From contig JAOVFP010000007.1 of the NCBI GenBank assembly GCA_025738555.1, positions 4,712,001 through 4,776,000 of the forward strand: a stretch of 64,000 nt of DNA. The letters run 5' to 3'. This stretch comes from Cyathus striatus (taxonomy: Eukaryota; Basidiomycota; Agaricomycetes; Agaricales; Nidulariaceae). The notes beneath the pieces were generated by a model. It was not told where the DNA came from, ran no database searches, and saw only the letters and a list, made by a program, of their open reading frames with translations. This document shows, one piece after another, positions 41,698 to 53,636 of this stretch (the first letter of the stretch is position 1; each line of letters opens with the position of its first letter). The position numbers were made by a program, and so were the translations under genes.

Positions 41698-44559
41698 TTA
41701 ACATGACTCCAAATTTGTAACAGCATGCAAGGCACTAGATTTTGATGCTGTATTGAGAGTTGTTAAGTTAAACCATTCACAGTAATTGTTGCAAATATGC
41801 TCAGATGCAAAATTATTGAATGCAGAACCCACATTCCCCTGGCCAAACAGGGCGGCATCATCTTCAAGTGATCTTAATTGAAATGTTACTCTATCTCTTT
41901 GAGTAGCTGAAAAATAAACTCACGGTGCAGTCATTATTTGTGGGTCAGATAAAAGTGTGGCACTCCCTGTATTATAAAAAATTATATAAGAACACTCAAA
42001 ATAAAATGGTAAAACTGCACACCTTGTAGATCTGATACATATACCAAGGAATCAGTTTTTTCATACTGAATATGCTGCATGAAACAGAGAAATTCTGCAA
42101 TGGCATAAAGTGGATCACTTCCATCTAGAAGAGGATGAGCAGAACCATTGTGAATGAATTTTATGAAGTCATTTCCTTCATTCTCAATGAACTCTTCCAG
42201 CAAGTAGACATTGCACATCATTGCTGACTTTCCACCAGGCTTACTACCAGCAGTGTCATGAACAATGCCAACACCAGCCTTCACAAAGCATATCTCAGGG
42301 ATTTTGAAAGGAGGCTCTCCTTTGGTTGATATCACCTGTGAGATGTATGAATATGAATAAGACAGTAGAGATGCTGCCCAGTAGGTAACATTGGCCTCAA
42401 CTAGTGTCTTTGTCAGCTCTGAATCAATTGCAAACCATCCAATTGATAGTCCTGTCTGAGAAGAGCTATTTCTTGTACTTTTTCTATCATCCTGAAAGTA
42501 AACTCACTTTACAGCAACAGGCTGGTTTAATGTATCTCCAAGGCCAGATTCCGCTATTGGAGTGAGTGTAAGGAGCCCTTTATGTGCAGTTTTACAAGCT
42601 CCAATACCAATAGACTCAAGATGATTGATGGTTAGTGTACCAGGACATGGGTCCATTAAAGAGTAGGACTTTATGGTATTTTCGGCAAGAAGCTCTGCCA
42701 GACCGATCTCAGGAATTGTATAAAACTGGATTTGCTCCACTCTGTATTTTGCTTATATGAGTGTTAGTGATTTTGTATGCATGGTTATTATGAGAATAAA
42801 CTGCTTACTAGAATTAGCTTGTATATTAGCTGATAGTCCACCAACTTTTAATGCTTCACGGATCTTAAGTCTATCTGGAGATTTATATGGAATTGAAGTG
42901 TGTATATGCTTCTTTAATGGAGCAGATGTTGGTGATAACCCCAAGGAGCTTAGTGTATTCTAGGAATAAGTTTAGATGTGCTGCTGCATACATAATTAAT
43001 GAGTATACATACTGTATGAGTTCATTTCTTTGAATCAAATGACTTCTTTGGTGTCATAATAGCTGCAGTGCTGCCATTCAAGCTAGTTGAATGACTGGTT
43101 TTTGCATTGTTCAGAGTACTACCAGAGTCTACATTGACCATGGAATCAAATTGGTCAGATATACCGAAATCATTGGACTCATTTTGCAACTAGGAAATGC
43201 ATGTCAGCATTAATAGAACTTGTCTATACAAATAGACATACTTTAACATCCTAAATAAAAGCAATATAAGATTAGCTTGAATATAAACAAACTAGTAGTG
43301 CTTCCTACCTCCTGAGCAGCAACATAGTCCAAGCTTTCTTCCCACAAATATGCTGGAACAACAAGCCCTAATATAAATGGCTTTGAAGTTATCTTGAATA
43401 CATTCTTCTTGTCTTTGCCTCGTCCTTGTCCAAGACAGCGACTATAGAAATATGGCTGGTCTTGTTGCATGCATGCAAGATCTGTCCAATTACAAAGCTC
43501 ATGAATGGTAAGTGACTTGGTTTGAAATGGATACCAATGCATCACCTTCCAAAGTTGAGGTAGCATCATATCCTCTACCAATTTGATTAAGTCCCAAGGT
43601 GTAATCATGGCTGGGATATTCTGGTGGCCTTCTTGTAGATTCTACTCAAAGTATATTAGCAATAGTGTTCACAGTAAAATATAATTTAGTTACAAACCGA
43701 AATCAACTCAGGCCTAGTTTTACCAGAAATCTCACAGACTGCCTGAACTATAATGCTAATTGTTTCAAATTGGCATCCCTGGTAACTAAATCACTGGTAC
43801 TTGTCCTGCTGTCTTATAGAGTGAATGTGATCCAGAGTACCCTGAGGAAGTAATTTGTTGAGACACTGCATAGCTTCCACCATTTGCTGACCATGAACTT
43901 GGTATTCCCACAGCTGGCAGTTGACGAGTAGAATCAGGTGTATGTGACCATCACTGCAGTACTGCTGAGGGAAGGCTATTTGGAAGATGTATAACCTTTT
44001 GTGCAAGGAAACTGGAATCTAAACAAAATATCAAAAAACATCATGGTTAAAATATTTAATTACATACCTTTTCTTTGAGCCTGGTTTACAGAAGCTCTGA
44101 TAGACTGTACATCAACAGTACTGGATTGTGAAGCCACTGAATTCTGTTCAGAAATTTCAGAACTGAGCTGATCTGCAATTGCAGGGCCTAAACATCAAGT
44201 ATATTAGTATATTATTGTTAAATGAAAATATAAAAGACATACTTATGATGGAGTCCATGGGTAGTTGTTGATTTGTACTGGATAAGCGACTTGCAACATC
44301 AGGCCCTATCTGGTGTGAGAACATTTTCATCATATACTAATAATAATTCAGACTTACTCAGAAGTGTATCTGGTTTCTTTGCATAATATTCAAAGCACCC
44401 ATCACAAACAAATTTACTGTGAGTACCACCTGCAATATAGTGCTTGCTGTCACCAGGCTGGAGAATGATTGAGCAGCTGCTTCTACCACATGGGATGGGT
44501 TCACTTGCATGTGTATCTTCAGTGAATTTAGCAATAGCTTCGGCATTACCAAAGTTCAT
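41698..44559 (-). pseudogene. Alpha-type protein kinase (MHCK/EF2K family) gene, possibly decaying
   Basis: Multi-exon gene on the minus strand. First exon: MNFGNAEAIAKF with zinc-ribbon-like CGRSSC and CDGCFEYY, then a GTAAGT donor. Middle exons include YFYSRCLGQGRGKDKKN and KPFILGLVVPAYLWEE. The kinase domain follows: ICFVKAGVGIVHDTAG, NDFIKFIHNG, IQYEKTDSLVYVSDLQG, SDPQIMTA (41924-41966), and after a 51-bp intron FGQGNVGSAFNNFASEHICN, ending at TAA 41698-41700. The invariant alpha-kinase motifs (Asp-Pro-Gln and the Gly-rich loop before the His/Cys cluster) are present. An in-frame TGA after SLPSAVLQ (about 43950, possibly a CGA decay) and a frame change near 43650 suggest pseudogenisation, although unrecognised introns could remove them. 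Confidence 0.7.
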
Positions 44560-45601
44560 GTTGATAGCAATGAAAGAGTGAAAGTGGTGGGATAAAAGGT
44601 GCTGCTGAGAAGATACAATGAATTTCACAAGGTATTTATATTTTTAGTGAGATCATGTCTCATATCATAAGTCAGATGTTCTGAAATCATGACAATTCAC
44701 AAATACCTCATGTGTGATGTCGCATGGTAAGAAATTAAATAAACAAACGTAAATTTTACCCAGTGCATATGTTTTGGATGATCATGAAGTGGAATATAGA
44801 TAGTATAGTGGAAGGCAATGCAACAAATATTAAAAGGATTTGACTGATTTTTATGTCATTTGCCATACTAAGACTCTCAAGAGCTGAGAATGATCAACTC
44901 TGATTACTCTTTTTCAATATAATTACAAGCAAGCAGTTACTTGACCATAATATAATGTGCTTGATGTTGAGCATGGTAAGATGTTAAATAACCCAAATGT
45001 AAATTTTGCTCATTGTGTATATTTTGAATGAGTGTGAAGCGAAATAAAAATAGTATAGTCGAAGGCAATGCAGCAAAATATTAAGAGATTTTGACTGATT
45101 GTGATGTCATTTGTGATACTAAGACTCTCAAGAGCTGAGAATGATCAACTCCAATTACTTTGATTTAGTATAATTACCAGCTAGTGGTTACCTGAATGTA
45201 ATACAATGTGCTTGATACTGACAGGTTGGCCAGAGTAATTATCATGAAGTGTGATAAAAGACTCCTGGTAAGGCATCAGGAAACTAAAACAATGGCTAAT
45301 ATTAAATACTAATTACTTCCCATTGTGTGAGTATGAAATTGGAACTTGGTAGTAGGATCTTCACTTATTAGACTGAGTAATCATTAAATTTGTAAAGATA
45401 CAGACTGGTAAAGTGCTTATGTTTTATGTAATGTGTAGCACATTTATTTTATGTAGATTTGCTATGCACAGCTGCCTTGCAAAGTATTTTTAGAGAAGAT
45501 TGACAATATAAATACTTTGGGGTACAGTAAAAAATCTAATCAACTGTTTCTTCATTCACTCACATGTATACACTACTTGCTGTCATTACCAACATCGAAA
45601 T
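44560..45601. promoter_or_regulatory. Divergent intergenic region with a 249-bp tandem duplication
   Basis: Lies between the kinase gene (minus) and the integrase gene (plus). Two tandem copies, starting GCATGGTAAG at 44722 and 44971, share long stretches such as ACTAAGACTCTCAAGAGCTG and GAATGATCAACTC, and end near 45220. The duplicated block could hold shared promoter or element-end sequences. Confidence 0.6.
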
Positions 45602-47506
45602 TATGGCTAGAACAGGACGCAAAAATCAATATAATCCTAACCGTAAGTTTGGATTCATGTGTACTTATTGTTTTACCATTGTTAATTTCTCTATGCCATA
45701 GCTCCTATTGATGACATTGCCCCACACATACTTAGGTACTAGAAAATGTGTCTCACTGATAAGAACATACTTCATTACTTGAGGACAAAGCACATGGATA
45801 ATACTCGTTATGGATTAGGGCAAGTTGTGTAACTTTGTGTTCACTATTATTCATATTAGATATCAAGCTTACACTTATTAAATGAATAGTTTGACCAGGT
45901 TTATTGAAATGTGTGAGAAAATGGGGCTTTTTCGAACTCAGAAGCAAAATCATGATGTTGAGAGCATCTGGCCAGCAATGATTCACTTACGAACTCAGTA
46001 TCCAAAAGCTGGTGCTCATGAGATGGTGAGTTTGCTATTTCATGAGGAGAACATGGCAGTCTCTAGGTCTGTTTATGTTATTGATGTCAAATTTTTCATT
46101 CACTTACCATTATGAATTTCAGGCGAATTGTTACATCATACTTTGCTCTCTATGAGCCTGAGCTTGTTCAGCAGCGGCGTGCACAAAGGCTGCATCAAAA
46201 GAGGTGGTGGGCTGCTGGTGTGAATGATATAATTGCAGTGGATCAGCAAGACAAGTGGAAATACAAATTTGGTCTGGGTTTACATACTGGCATTGACCCA
46301 TTTGCTGGAAAGATTCATTGGTTGAAGGTTTGGCATACTAATAGTAACCCTAAACTTATTCTTGCATATTATCTTGAAACTATTGAGAATCTTGGTGGTA
46401 AGCCTTTTAAAATTTTGTTCAGATTGGCCATTATTAATAAATATATGTAGTGATGCCTCTGGTTACTCAGAGTGACCCTGGCTCCGAAATTTTTGGATCC
46501 TGCACTTCAGGGAACACTTCAACACCGCTGGATGCGATCAAAGAAGAATGTTAAACATGAGATAACATGGTCACAGCTTCATCAAAGGTTCAATCCTGGA
46601 TTTGAAGATATCCTTGACAGGGGCATTAATGAAGACTTGTATCACCCAGACCATACTATTGAAGTGTTTGTAATTTTCTATAATATAAAATATATTTATT
46701 CTTACAAGTTATCACAATAGCATGGTATTCTGATGGGTATTTATTCCTTGGCTACAGGGCAAGCTTGATGGCTACAAAGACTGGGTTAACAATACAGCAA
46801 AGCGTGCTGATTGTAACAAAGTGCTTCCTCATGGTATACCTAATGACATTTTTGAAAATCCAAATGAATATGGTGTCTTAGATTTCAAGGTGAGTTATCG
46901 TTTTTATAAATGATTTCTTATGCTAACAGTATGCAAGATACCAGTCAATATGGAGGCTATTCAGAAAGCACATGCATTGTTTTCACCACCTAATGATCCT
47001 GTATTCCAGCTAGTACCAGAAACATTTTCTAATCTGGCTCAGGACATATATTCACGGCATGGTTCACCAGTTATTACTAGGAACAATGTCTGGGATATCT
47101 ACTTGTTAATCCCTAATGATATTCAGTCAGGAATTGACATTCCACCTGGCATTCAGGATACCTGGACTGAAATTATTAGGACTTCACTATGTGATCATTA
47201 TGATACCATGGATTTATTACCTGGCCTTTCAGAGTTAGAAGGAGGGATTGAAAATGCTACAGCAGAGGGATTGTATTACATGGGTGGTGTGAACAATGGG
47301 AGGGGAATAGGTAAATGATAGTATTCAATATATATACTTCACTTTCTGACAAATTGCTGTGTCCAGATGAATCTCATTCAGCACAGCTTGATGCTATGAT
47401 GAATGCAGACCATCCAGTTATTTATGAGGAGCATGAATATCCAGAAATTGAAGTTAATTTCACTTCAGATGAGGATGACTCAATCAACGGAGATGGTACT
47501 TGGTGA
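45602..47506 (+). pseudogene. DDE-type integrase/transposase gene, decayed
   Basis: Multi-exon coding remains begin MARTGRKNQYNPN with a GTAAGT donor. Integrase-core-like parts follow: VESIWPAMIHLRTQYPKAGAH, RRIVTSYFALYEPELVQQRR, NDIIAVDQQDKWK, FGLGLHTGIDPFAGKIHWLK, VWHTNSNPKLILAYYLETIE, MPLVTQSDPGSE, then DPALQGTLQHRWMRSKKN, ITWSQLHQRFNPGFED, ADCNKVLPHGIPND. Two Asp-bearing segments are visible. Lesions: TAG in ILRY-KMCL, TAA before MNSLTRF, and loss of about 15 codons plus a frameshift after SDPGSE. It resembles an integrase-core protein family frequent in mushroom genomes. Exact family assignment needs a search. Confidence 0.65.
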
Positions 47507-47719
47507 AAAATTAATTGATATGCTGGTTATATGTACTTGCAGATACTTCAATTAGAATAGCTCTGTAGATAGGTATTATTACCACTTGAAACAATCTACA
47601 GTATGTCTATTGAAATATGCAATCTCTAAATGAACATAAGCAATGATGTATTTATAATATGAATGAAAATCAATGTGCCAGTGTTGTAAGAAATGCACCT
47701 GGCTCAACACTTGAGTAAG

Positions 47720-48212
47720 TCACGTGATAAATTCCCATGCATTCAATCTCGAGTTCAACTCCTGCTGTGCACATCAAGCTATTACACACAAATTCAGTGG
47801 ACTATTCTTGCAGACATGATCAACCCTATTCCAACAACTCACTAGAAAAATAGCAGTAGACATATGCTACTGCACTCTGTATGCTTTTTCAGGTTACAAG
47901 TCTCATCTCAAAGCTAGGTTTATACAACATAGACACTTTTTTAACATCTTATTTCTCAATTGTATCTATTGAACTTAAGTGAATGTACAAAATAATTAGT
48001 AATGACACATGCTATAGTACTCTATTGTAATACCAAGTCTTACATTTGCATCCAAATACAGTAGGACTTGAAGCTTGGACTAAGTGGTTAACCAAAATTC
48101 TGGCCAAACAAGATGTGCCTAAGAACATATCTAAGCAACTGCCATCTTGCCAAATGTCGGAGTTCAACTGCTTTGATCTAGTTGAGTGTGGTTGTCCAGC
48201 TTTCCATACTAA
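47720..48212 (+). repeat. Right inverted arm of the kinase/integrase unit
   Basis: Inverted partner of 40971-41457. The inner end starts near TGATAAATTCCCATGCATTC. The box-B-like GAGTTCAACTCC at 47751 is shared by both arms. Confidence 0.85.
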
Positions 48213-48291
48213 AGAAATGTTTGGCTTTGTCTTTGAGTTTCTTCAAGACAGGCCCAATGGTTGCCATAAGATTATGCTTCAATGTGAATGA
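48046..48291 (+). CDS. Arm-encoded gene fragment
   Basis: 81 open codons starting in the right arm (GLEAWTKWLTKILAKQDVPK, SEFNCFDLVECGCPAFHT) and running beyond it (MFGFVFEFLQDRPNGCHKIM). The arm part equals the first exon of the gene at 40098-41150 but without its stops. Beyond the arm the two genes differ, so they share a 5' end but not a 3' end. Confidence 0.4.
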   Translation: MHPNTVGLEAWTKWLTKILAKQDVPKNISKQLPSCQMSEFNCFDLVECGCPAFHTKEMFGFVFEFLQDRPNGCHKIMLQCE

Positions 48292-48399
48292 AGCAACTCC
48301 AGGTACCATAACAGTACTTGGATCTGCATTAGACATATACAACCATACTCGCCTCTTAACTGAACCAACAGTAGTGCTTTCGACAGCACTGTGAAAGTC

Positions 48400-49649
48400 A
48401 GCAGCATTTGGGTGATTCCCAAGTGTGTTTCCTCTGAGAATCCCACCTACTTATAGTTAGTACATATATATTTATACAAATTATAGATTTACCTTCACTC
48501 CTTGAAGAGCCTTTGGGGCTAATATTGGTAATATCCACAGTGTCGACTGTACCTGGCTTACTGGTGGTACAAGGTGGACTAACTGGTGGACTAGTCATAA
48601 TAATATCTACCTCTGCAAACATTGAGTCAGTATAAATACAAATATTACTGAAAATCCATACCTTTATCTTTACTGGTCCCATCTTCTGTATGATTGTTGT
48701 TGGACTTGGAAGATACAACACTGATATCACTCCCTTTCAAGATCTTAAATACAGTAATGCAGTTATAACATTACTGAATTTTTCTTACCTTTATTCTTAC
48801 TGGTGTGATCTTCTGTGTGCTTTTTGTCAGACTTGAAAGATGTGATGCTAATATCACCTACCATCACTGTGTTCTGATTCATTTCCATGACCTGCATTTG
48901 ATCCGTCACTTGAACCTTCAGTATTTTCTGAAATAAAACTTGTGTTAGTAAATATATATGTAAGCTATCAATTCAAACCTTTATTTTCACTTTCATTATG
49001 GGTTTCATATCTATCAGATTCTTCTTCTTCAACTGTAGAAGATATAAATATTTAGATACACATTTTATGTATATAGATGAATATGTTTTACCTTTTTTCA
49101 TGTCTGAATGGCGCTTACGAGTAACAGTGAAAACCAGAGCTGCTGGTTGAGGTACATCAGAAGATGGACCCCGCTTTGGAGGGGAAACAGGAAGGCCACT
49201 TTCCTCCAGCACCCTTTCAGCACTAAGTATTATTAGTACATAAATATTGTATAAATATATGTAATACATACGCAGTAAGGTCAGGTATACCCTCTTCATC
49301 TGCAGCAGCATCCTCAGCACATTTCATTTCCAAAGTTTTTCTAAAAAGTATTAGTGAGGCAGTGAAAGAAAGTTAGGAAACCATACTGAGTTTTTTTACC
49401 TTTCTTGCCTTTTACAATTTTTTTACCCTGTTTTTCCTTCACATTTTCAGTCTCCTCATTATCTGTAATAGGTTTGTTGGCCTTGGCCTGCTTCTTTGTT
49501 GGTGGTTGGGCTGTAAGATCGGCAGCAGAAGTTTCATGCTTGCGAGACTCACTGCAAGTTTCATGTGTAGCAACTGACAGAGAAGCAGACTCAGTAGGAG
49601 TGGCACTAGAAGCCTGAGTTGTAGCAGAGCAAGTGGAACAATGGGCCAT
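48400..49649 (-). CDS. Hypothetical Lys/Ser-rich protein, multi-exon
   Basis: Starts MAHCSTCSATTQASSATPTE at 49649. The first exon is Ser/Thr-rich and then strongly basic (PPTKKQAKANKP, KKIVKGKKGKK), with GTATGG as donor near 49397. Later exons read KCAEDAAADEEGIPDL, RVLEESGLPVSPPKRGPSSD, VFTVTRKRHSDMKK and TSPPVSPPCTTSKPGT, separated by short GT-AG introns. It looks like a disordered nuclear protein with a nuclear localisation signal. No family recognised. It converges on the arm fragment, so it may belong to the same mobile unit. Confidence 0.45.
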
Positions 49650-50019
49650 TGTGTGTAGAAGTGTTAAAATGCTTTGAGACAGCAAGATAGTGGTGGTGGT
49701 TGAGAAAGAGTGGGGGGGGATTGATGCAAACCAAGATCTTAGAAGTCAGAAGATGCATAGCAATTTCTCATGATCAAAAAACTAAAAATATGCAGCCTTT
49801 TATAGGCTACATTGAACATAACTAAATATATATTAAATGTTATTGGCTATACAACATTACTATCCAACTATTTTAAGCAGACACAGCCTTCCATCTTCTT
49901 CAGCCTGTTGACAGCACACATGAAGACAAAGGGAGAAGGGGGGGAGGGACGGCATGATAGGGGGGGAAAGGGGACAACAGGCGACAGGAACAAGGATGGG
50001 GAGGAGGCAGGGGAAAGGA

Positions 50020-51110
50020 CAGTGTCCTCATCACTTGTGAGATGAAGAGATGGCGGAGGAGGGGAGAAGGGGAAGGGGATGGACACTCATCCTTGTCACT
50101 TGCGAGACGAGGAGGCGGAGGCGGAGGGGAGAAGGGGAGGGGAATAGACACTTGTCCTTGTCATTTGCGAGATGAGGAGGCAGAGGCAGAGGCAGAGGGG
50201 AGGAGGGGAGGAGGGGAGGGGGGTGGATGCTTGTCCTCGTCACTTGCAAGACAAGGAGGGGAAGGAAGAGGGGGGATGGCTGTGAATAGATGCTCATCCT
50301 CATCATTTGTGAGACGAGGAAGCAGAGGCAGAGGGAAGGAGGGTGGATGCTCGTCCTCATCACTTGTGAGACAAGGAGGCAGAGGCAGAGGGGAGGAAGG
50401 TGGACACTTATTCTTGTCACTTGCGAGATGAGGGCAAGGAAGGAGGAGGGGGGACGAGTGCTCATCCACATCATTTGTGAGACAAGGACAAGGAAGGAGG
50501 AGGGGGGACAAGCACTTGTCCATGTCACTTGCAAGACGAGGGCAGAGGAGAGGGGGATGGGGGAAGACAGCACCCTCATCACTTGTGAGACAAGGGTGAG
50601 GAGGAGGACAGGGGGATGAGTGCTTGTTCACGTCACTGGCAAGATGAGGATGAGGAGGATGGCCAGGGGAAGGTAGCACCCTCATCACTTGTGAGATGAG
50701 GGCAGAGGAGAGGGGGATGGGGGAAGACAGCACCCTCGTCACTTGCAAGACGGGGCGGAGAAAAGGGGGTTATGGGAAAGTAGCATCCATGTCACTTGCA
50801 AGATGAGGACAAGTGCTCATCCTCATCATTTGTGAGACGAGAAGGAGGAAAGGGGATGGAGCACTTGTCCATGTCACTTGCGAGACAAGGAGGCATGGGA
50901 GGAAGGGGGGGACGATATGCTCGTCCTTGTCATTTGCGAGACAAGGAGGAGGGGGGAACACACATTCATCATTTGCAAGACGAAGTGCAGAGCAGAGGGG
51001 GATGGCAAGCTCATTATTTGCAAGACAAGAGGCAGGCAAAGAGGGGGGACAGCTGCTCGTCCTCGTCACTTACAAGACAAGGCAGAGGGAGGAGGCAAGA
51101 GTGTGGTGAC
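50020..51110. repeat. Hairpin-forming minisatellite, array 2
   Basis: About 20 units at roughly 50-60 bp spacing with the core CTCGTC-ACTTGCAA-GACGAG or CTCATC-ACTTGTGA-GATGAG, separated by G/A-rich spacers. It is the same family as 1-740. Stem variants often change on both sides (GTC/GAC and ATC/GAT). Overlapping ORFs of up to 195 codons are repeat artefacts. Confidence 0.85.
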
Positions 51111-51297
51111 TAGATGAGGACAAGAAGGAGTGAACGAGCAAGAGGGAAGAGGGAAGAGGGAAGAGAGATACTTACCTTTAGCATGTATGTGCTCACACAC
51201 ACACACCCTCCCTTTCCACTATGGTGCCTGTGCCATTACTGCGCATTATCGATCTTGAAGGAGGTCGATTGTCACCTGCTAAGAGCAATTGGTGGGG

Positions 51298-51445
51298 CGA
51301 CAATGTGGGAATGGGGCTTGAGGCGACAACTTGAGAATGGGGGCTTGGGGTGACAATGTGGGAGAGAGTGTGAGGTGACAATGTGAGAAGAGGGCTTGAG
51401 GCGATGATGTGGGAAGGGGGTTTGAGGCAACAACATGAGCTTGAC
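51298..51445. repeat. About 30-bp minisatellite
   Basis: Five degenerate units on the theme GGCGACAATGTGGGAATGG followed by GGCTTGA. Confidence 0.6.
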
Positions 51446-51638
51446 ACATTGACATGGGAGGGTGGAAGTGTTGACATGGGAGAGAAAGAAAAAACGAGGT
51501 GGGAAAAATGACATACCATTTAGGAAAGTGAAATATTTAGTGATTATGTAGCATATTGTCTCTATGAAATATATGGCCCTTTGGTGTATCAGTATTGCAT
51601 ACATTCATGTTGTTCACATGACTTGTCTATTGGATCTG

Positions 51639-51660
51639 GGTTCGATTCTTGCTCAATGCA
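51639..51660 (+). ncRNA. tRNA-like box B remnant (SINE-like)
   Basis: GGTTCGATTC followed by TTGCTCAATGCA matches a pol III B box with a tail similar to those at 62815 and 47751. No convincing cloverleaf. Confidence 0.25.
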
Positions 51661-51729
51661 TATTTTTACTATAAATTAATAAGATAGCTAATACTAATAA
51701 CAACTAGTAATACTAATAGTGGCTAATGG

Positions 51730-52040
51730 AGAGTTCATGTCCGCCTAGTTCCAACTGGAGTCCAGGTGAGTTCTGAATGGATTTAGTCTGCCAGAATTCC
51801 TGCTAAACTTGCCAGACTCCAGCTAATGAAAGGATCCCTGGCGGACTCCAGGTGGACTCCAGGTGGACTGGAACAGGACCGGATTTGAACAAATTGGCTG
51901 GACTTGCAGCCAAAATGAGTCCAGCTGGAGTCCGGCTGGATTCCACAGACTATCTGGACAATCCTTGAAGTCCATCCAGATAGTCTGTGAAATCCACAGA
52001 GTCTGTCCGGAGTCTGAACGGAATGGGGGGACGAGTGTAA
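51730..52040. repeat. GGACTCCAGGT-type short repeats
   Basis: Many variants of TGGACTCCAG and GGAGTCCAG in both orientations, plus an inverted pair around CAGACTATCTGGAC and ATCCAGATAGTCTG (about 51945-51995). A short related patch is at 36640-36665. Confidence 0.6.
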
Positions 52041-52257
52041 AGACCTCCAGTTTGTCACACTGTCGTGGGTGAAACTTGATTAGTCATAAACACACACATA
52101 TGGCTATATAGCCCGATGTCCGGAATCCACATCATCCGGATCTTTCCGAATACACTACCAAATAATTCTCATGAGGCACTGCTTCTCAAGAAACAAACAT
52201 ATGGAAAACACAAGCCAATACCCAACTTCTTGGTAACCAATAATTGATACCGTTAAA

Positions 52258-52640
52258 AATAGGACACCATTGTTCTTCACACCCATTGTTCAAGAACAAT
52301 GCTTATGCATTCGATTACCAAGGACATGCCATTGTTTCTAATAATAGGACACCATTGTTCTTCACACCCATTGTTCAAGAACAATGCCTATGCATTTGAT
52401 TACCAAGGACATGCCATTGTTTCTAATAATAGAACCCCATTGTTCCTCACACCCATTGTTCAGAACAATGCCTATGCATTTGCTTACCAAGGTTATGCCA
52501 TTGTTTCTAATAATAGGACTCCATTGTTCTTTTGCACCCATTGTGCAGAACAATGTCCTCCTATTCACCCATTGTCTTCATGCCCATTGTTTGCTGGGAT
52601 CTATAAATAGAATTCCATTGTTCATCACCAGAACAATGTA
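52258..52640. repeat. 86-bp tandem repeat with CATTGTTC hairpins
   Basis: Four or so units, each with CCATTGTTCTTCACACCCAT, a hairpin CATTGTTC-AA-GAACAATG, and GCCATTGTTTCTAATAATAG. The last unit is variant and is followed by CTATAAATAG. Confidence 0.8.
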
Positions 52641-53339
52641 ATACTATTTCTGTCACCATTGTTCAAGACCTGACTCATCTCCTTGAACACCATTGTTCTG
52701 TGCAGCCTCCACCTCAAGACAATGGATCCACCATTACCAAATTTGAAGGACAATGCAGGATTGGTTTTGGATAGGATTAGTCAGCAGTAGGAGGAAAAGA
52801 GCATAAAAGGAGAGAGGAATTGAGCCTTAGACAGTAGTTTTATCCATTACCAAATAGCCTGTCACTAGCTAGGATCTTACTCACCAGTCCATCCCCAGTA
52901 GTTATTCTTACACATTAGATACAGAATCTATTGTGCTTTTCTTCAGTTCTATTATTAACATAAACGATGCAGCACAACTCACCGTATAAATAAATTCACA
53001 GTAATATCAAAGTAACTCAACTCAACTCAACATAACACAGCTCAACTCAACATATCAAATCTCAACGTCACTTTTTATCATATCTATTCAGTAACAGCAC
53101 ATATTAGTTTATGCACTGCAGCCACCAAGCTATAGTCAGAAACAACCAAGGCCCTCAACTTCATTTCGACCTTCACCACAGCACCAATCTTTATATACAG
53201 CCTTCACTGTACATACAAGCTTTCCTAGTGTTTCTAGCAGTTGTTGTTACCATATACAGCTTTAGCCGTATACTCTAGAAACTCCCACAGTTCATCTCTT
53301 ATTTACAGCCTTTGCTGTACCACACCAGTCACAGGCAGT

Positions 53340-53590
53340 AATTTACACTCCCCCAAGAGGTCTGTACGGATCTGTACAGATCCGCACAGATCCGTATGGA
53401 ATCCGCATGGAATCCGAAAATTCCGTACGGATCCGTGCAGATTCCGTGCAGATCCATACAGACCTGTACAGACCTGTATAGATACCATACAGAATTTATA
53501 TAGTGGCTATTATTATTATTAGAGGTGAATATTCTATATGGATTCCATACATATTCTGCATGGATTCTGTGTGGATTCATGCATTGCTGC
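53340..53590. repeat. Palindromic GGATCCGTACGG-type repeat, left block
   Basis: Short tandem variants of CAGATCCGTACGGAT with palindromic cores CCGTACGG and CTGTACAG. A second block of the same family is at 54760-54990. The two flank the 19-bp satellite. Confidence 0.7.
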
Positions 53591-53636
53591 CTTGTCACAG
53601 GTGTCAAGTGTGACACTACATGAAATCTGTGATACA

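Noticed and set aside
49868..50086. Possible G-quadruplex or promoter in G-rich runs
   Set aside because: The G runs are spacers of the minisatellite, with no nearby start or conserved arrangement.
50031..50748. Long Pro/Ser/Leu-rich ORFs on both strands
   Set aside because: They are readings of the hairpin minisatellite in several frames.
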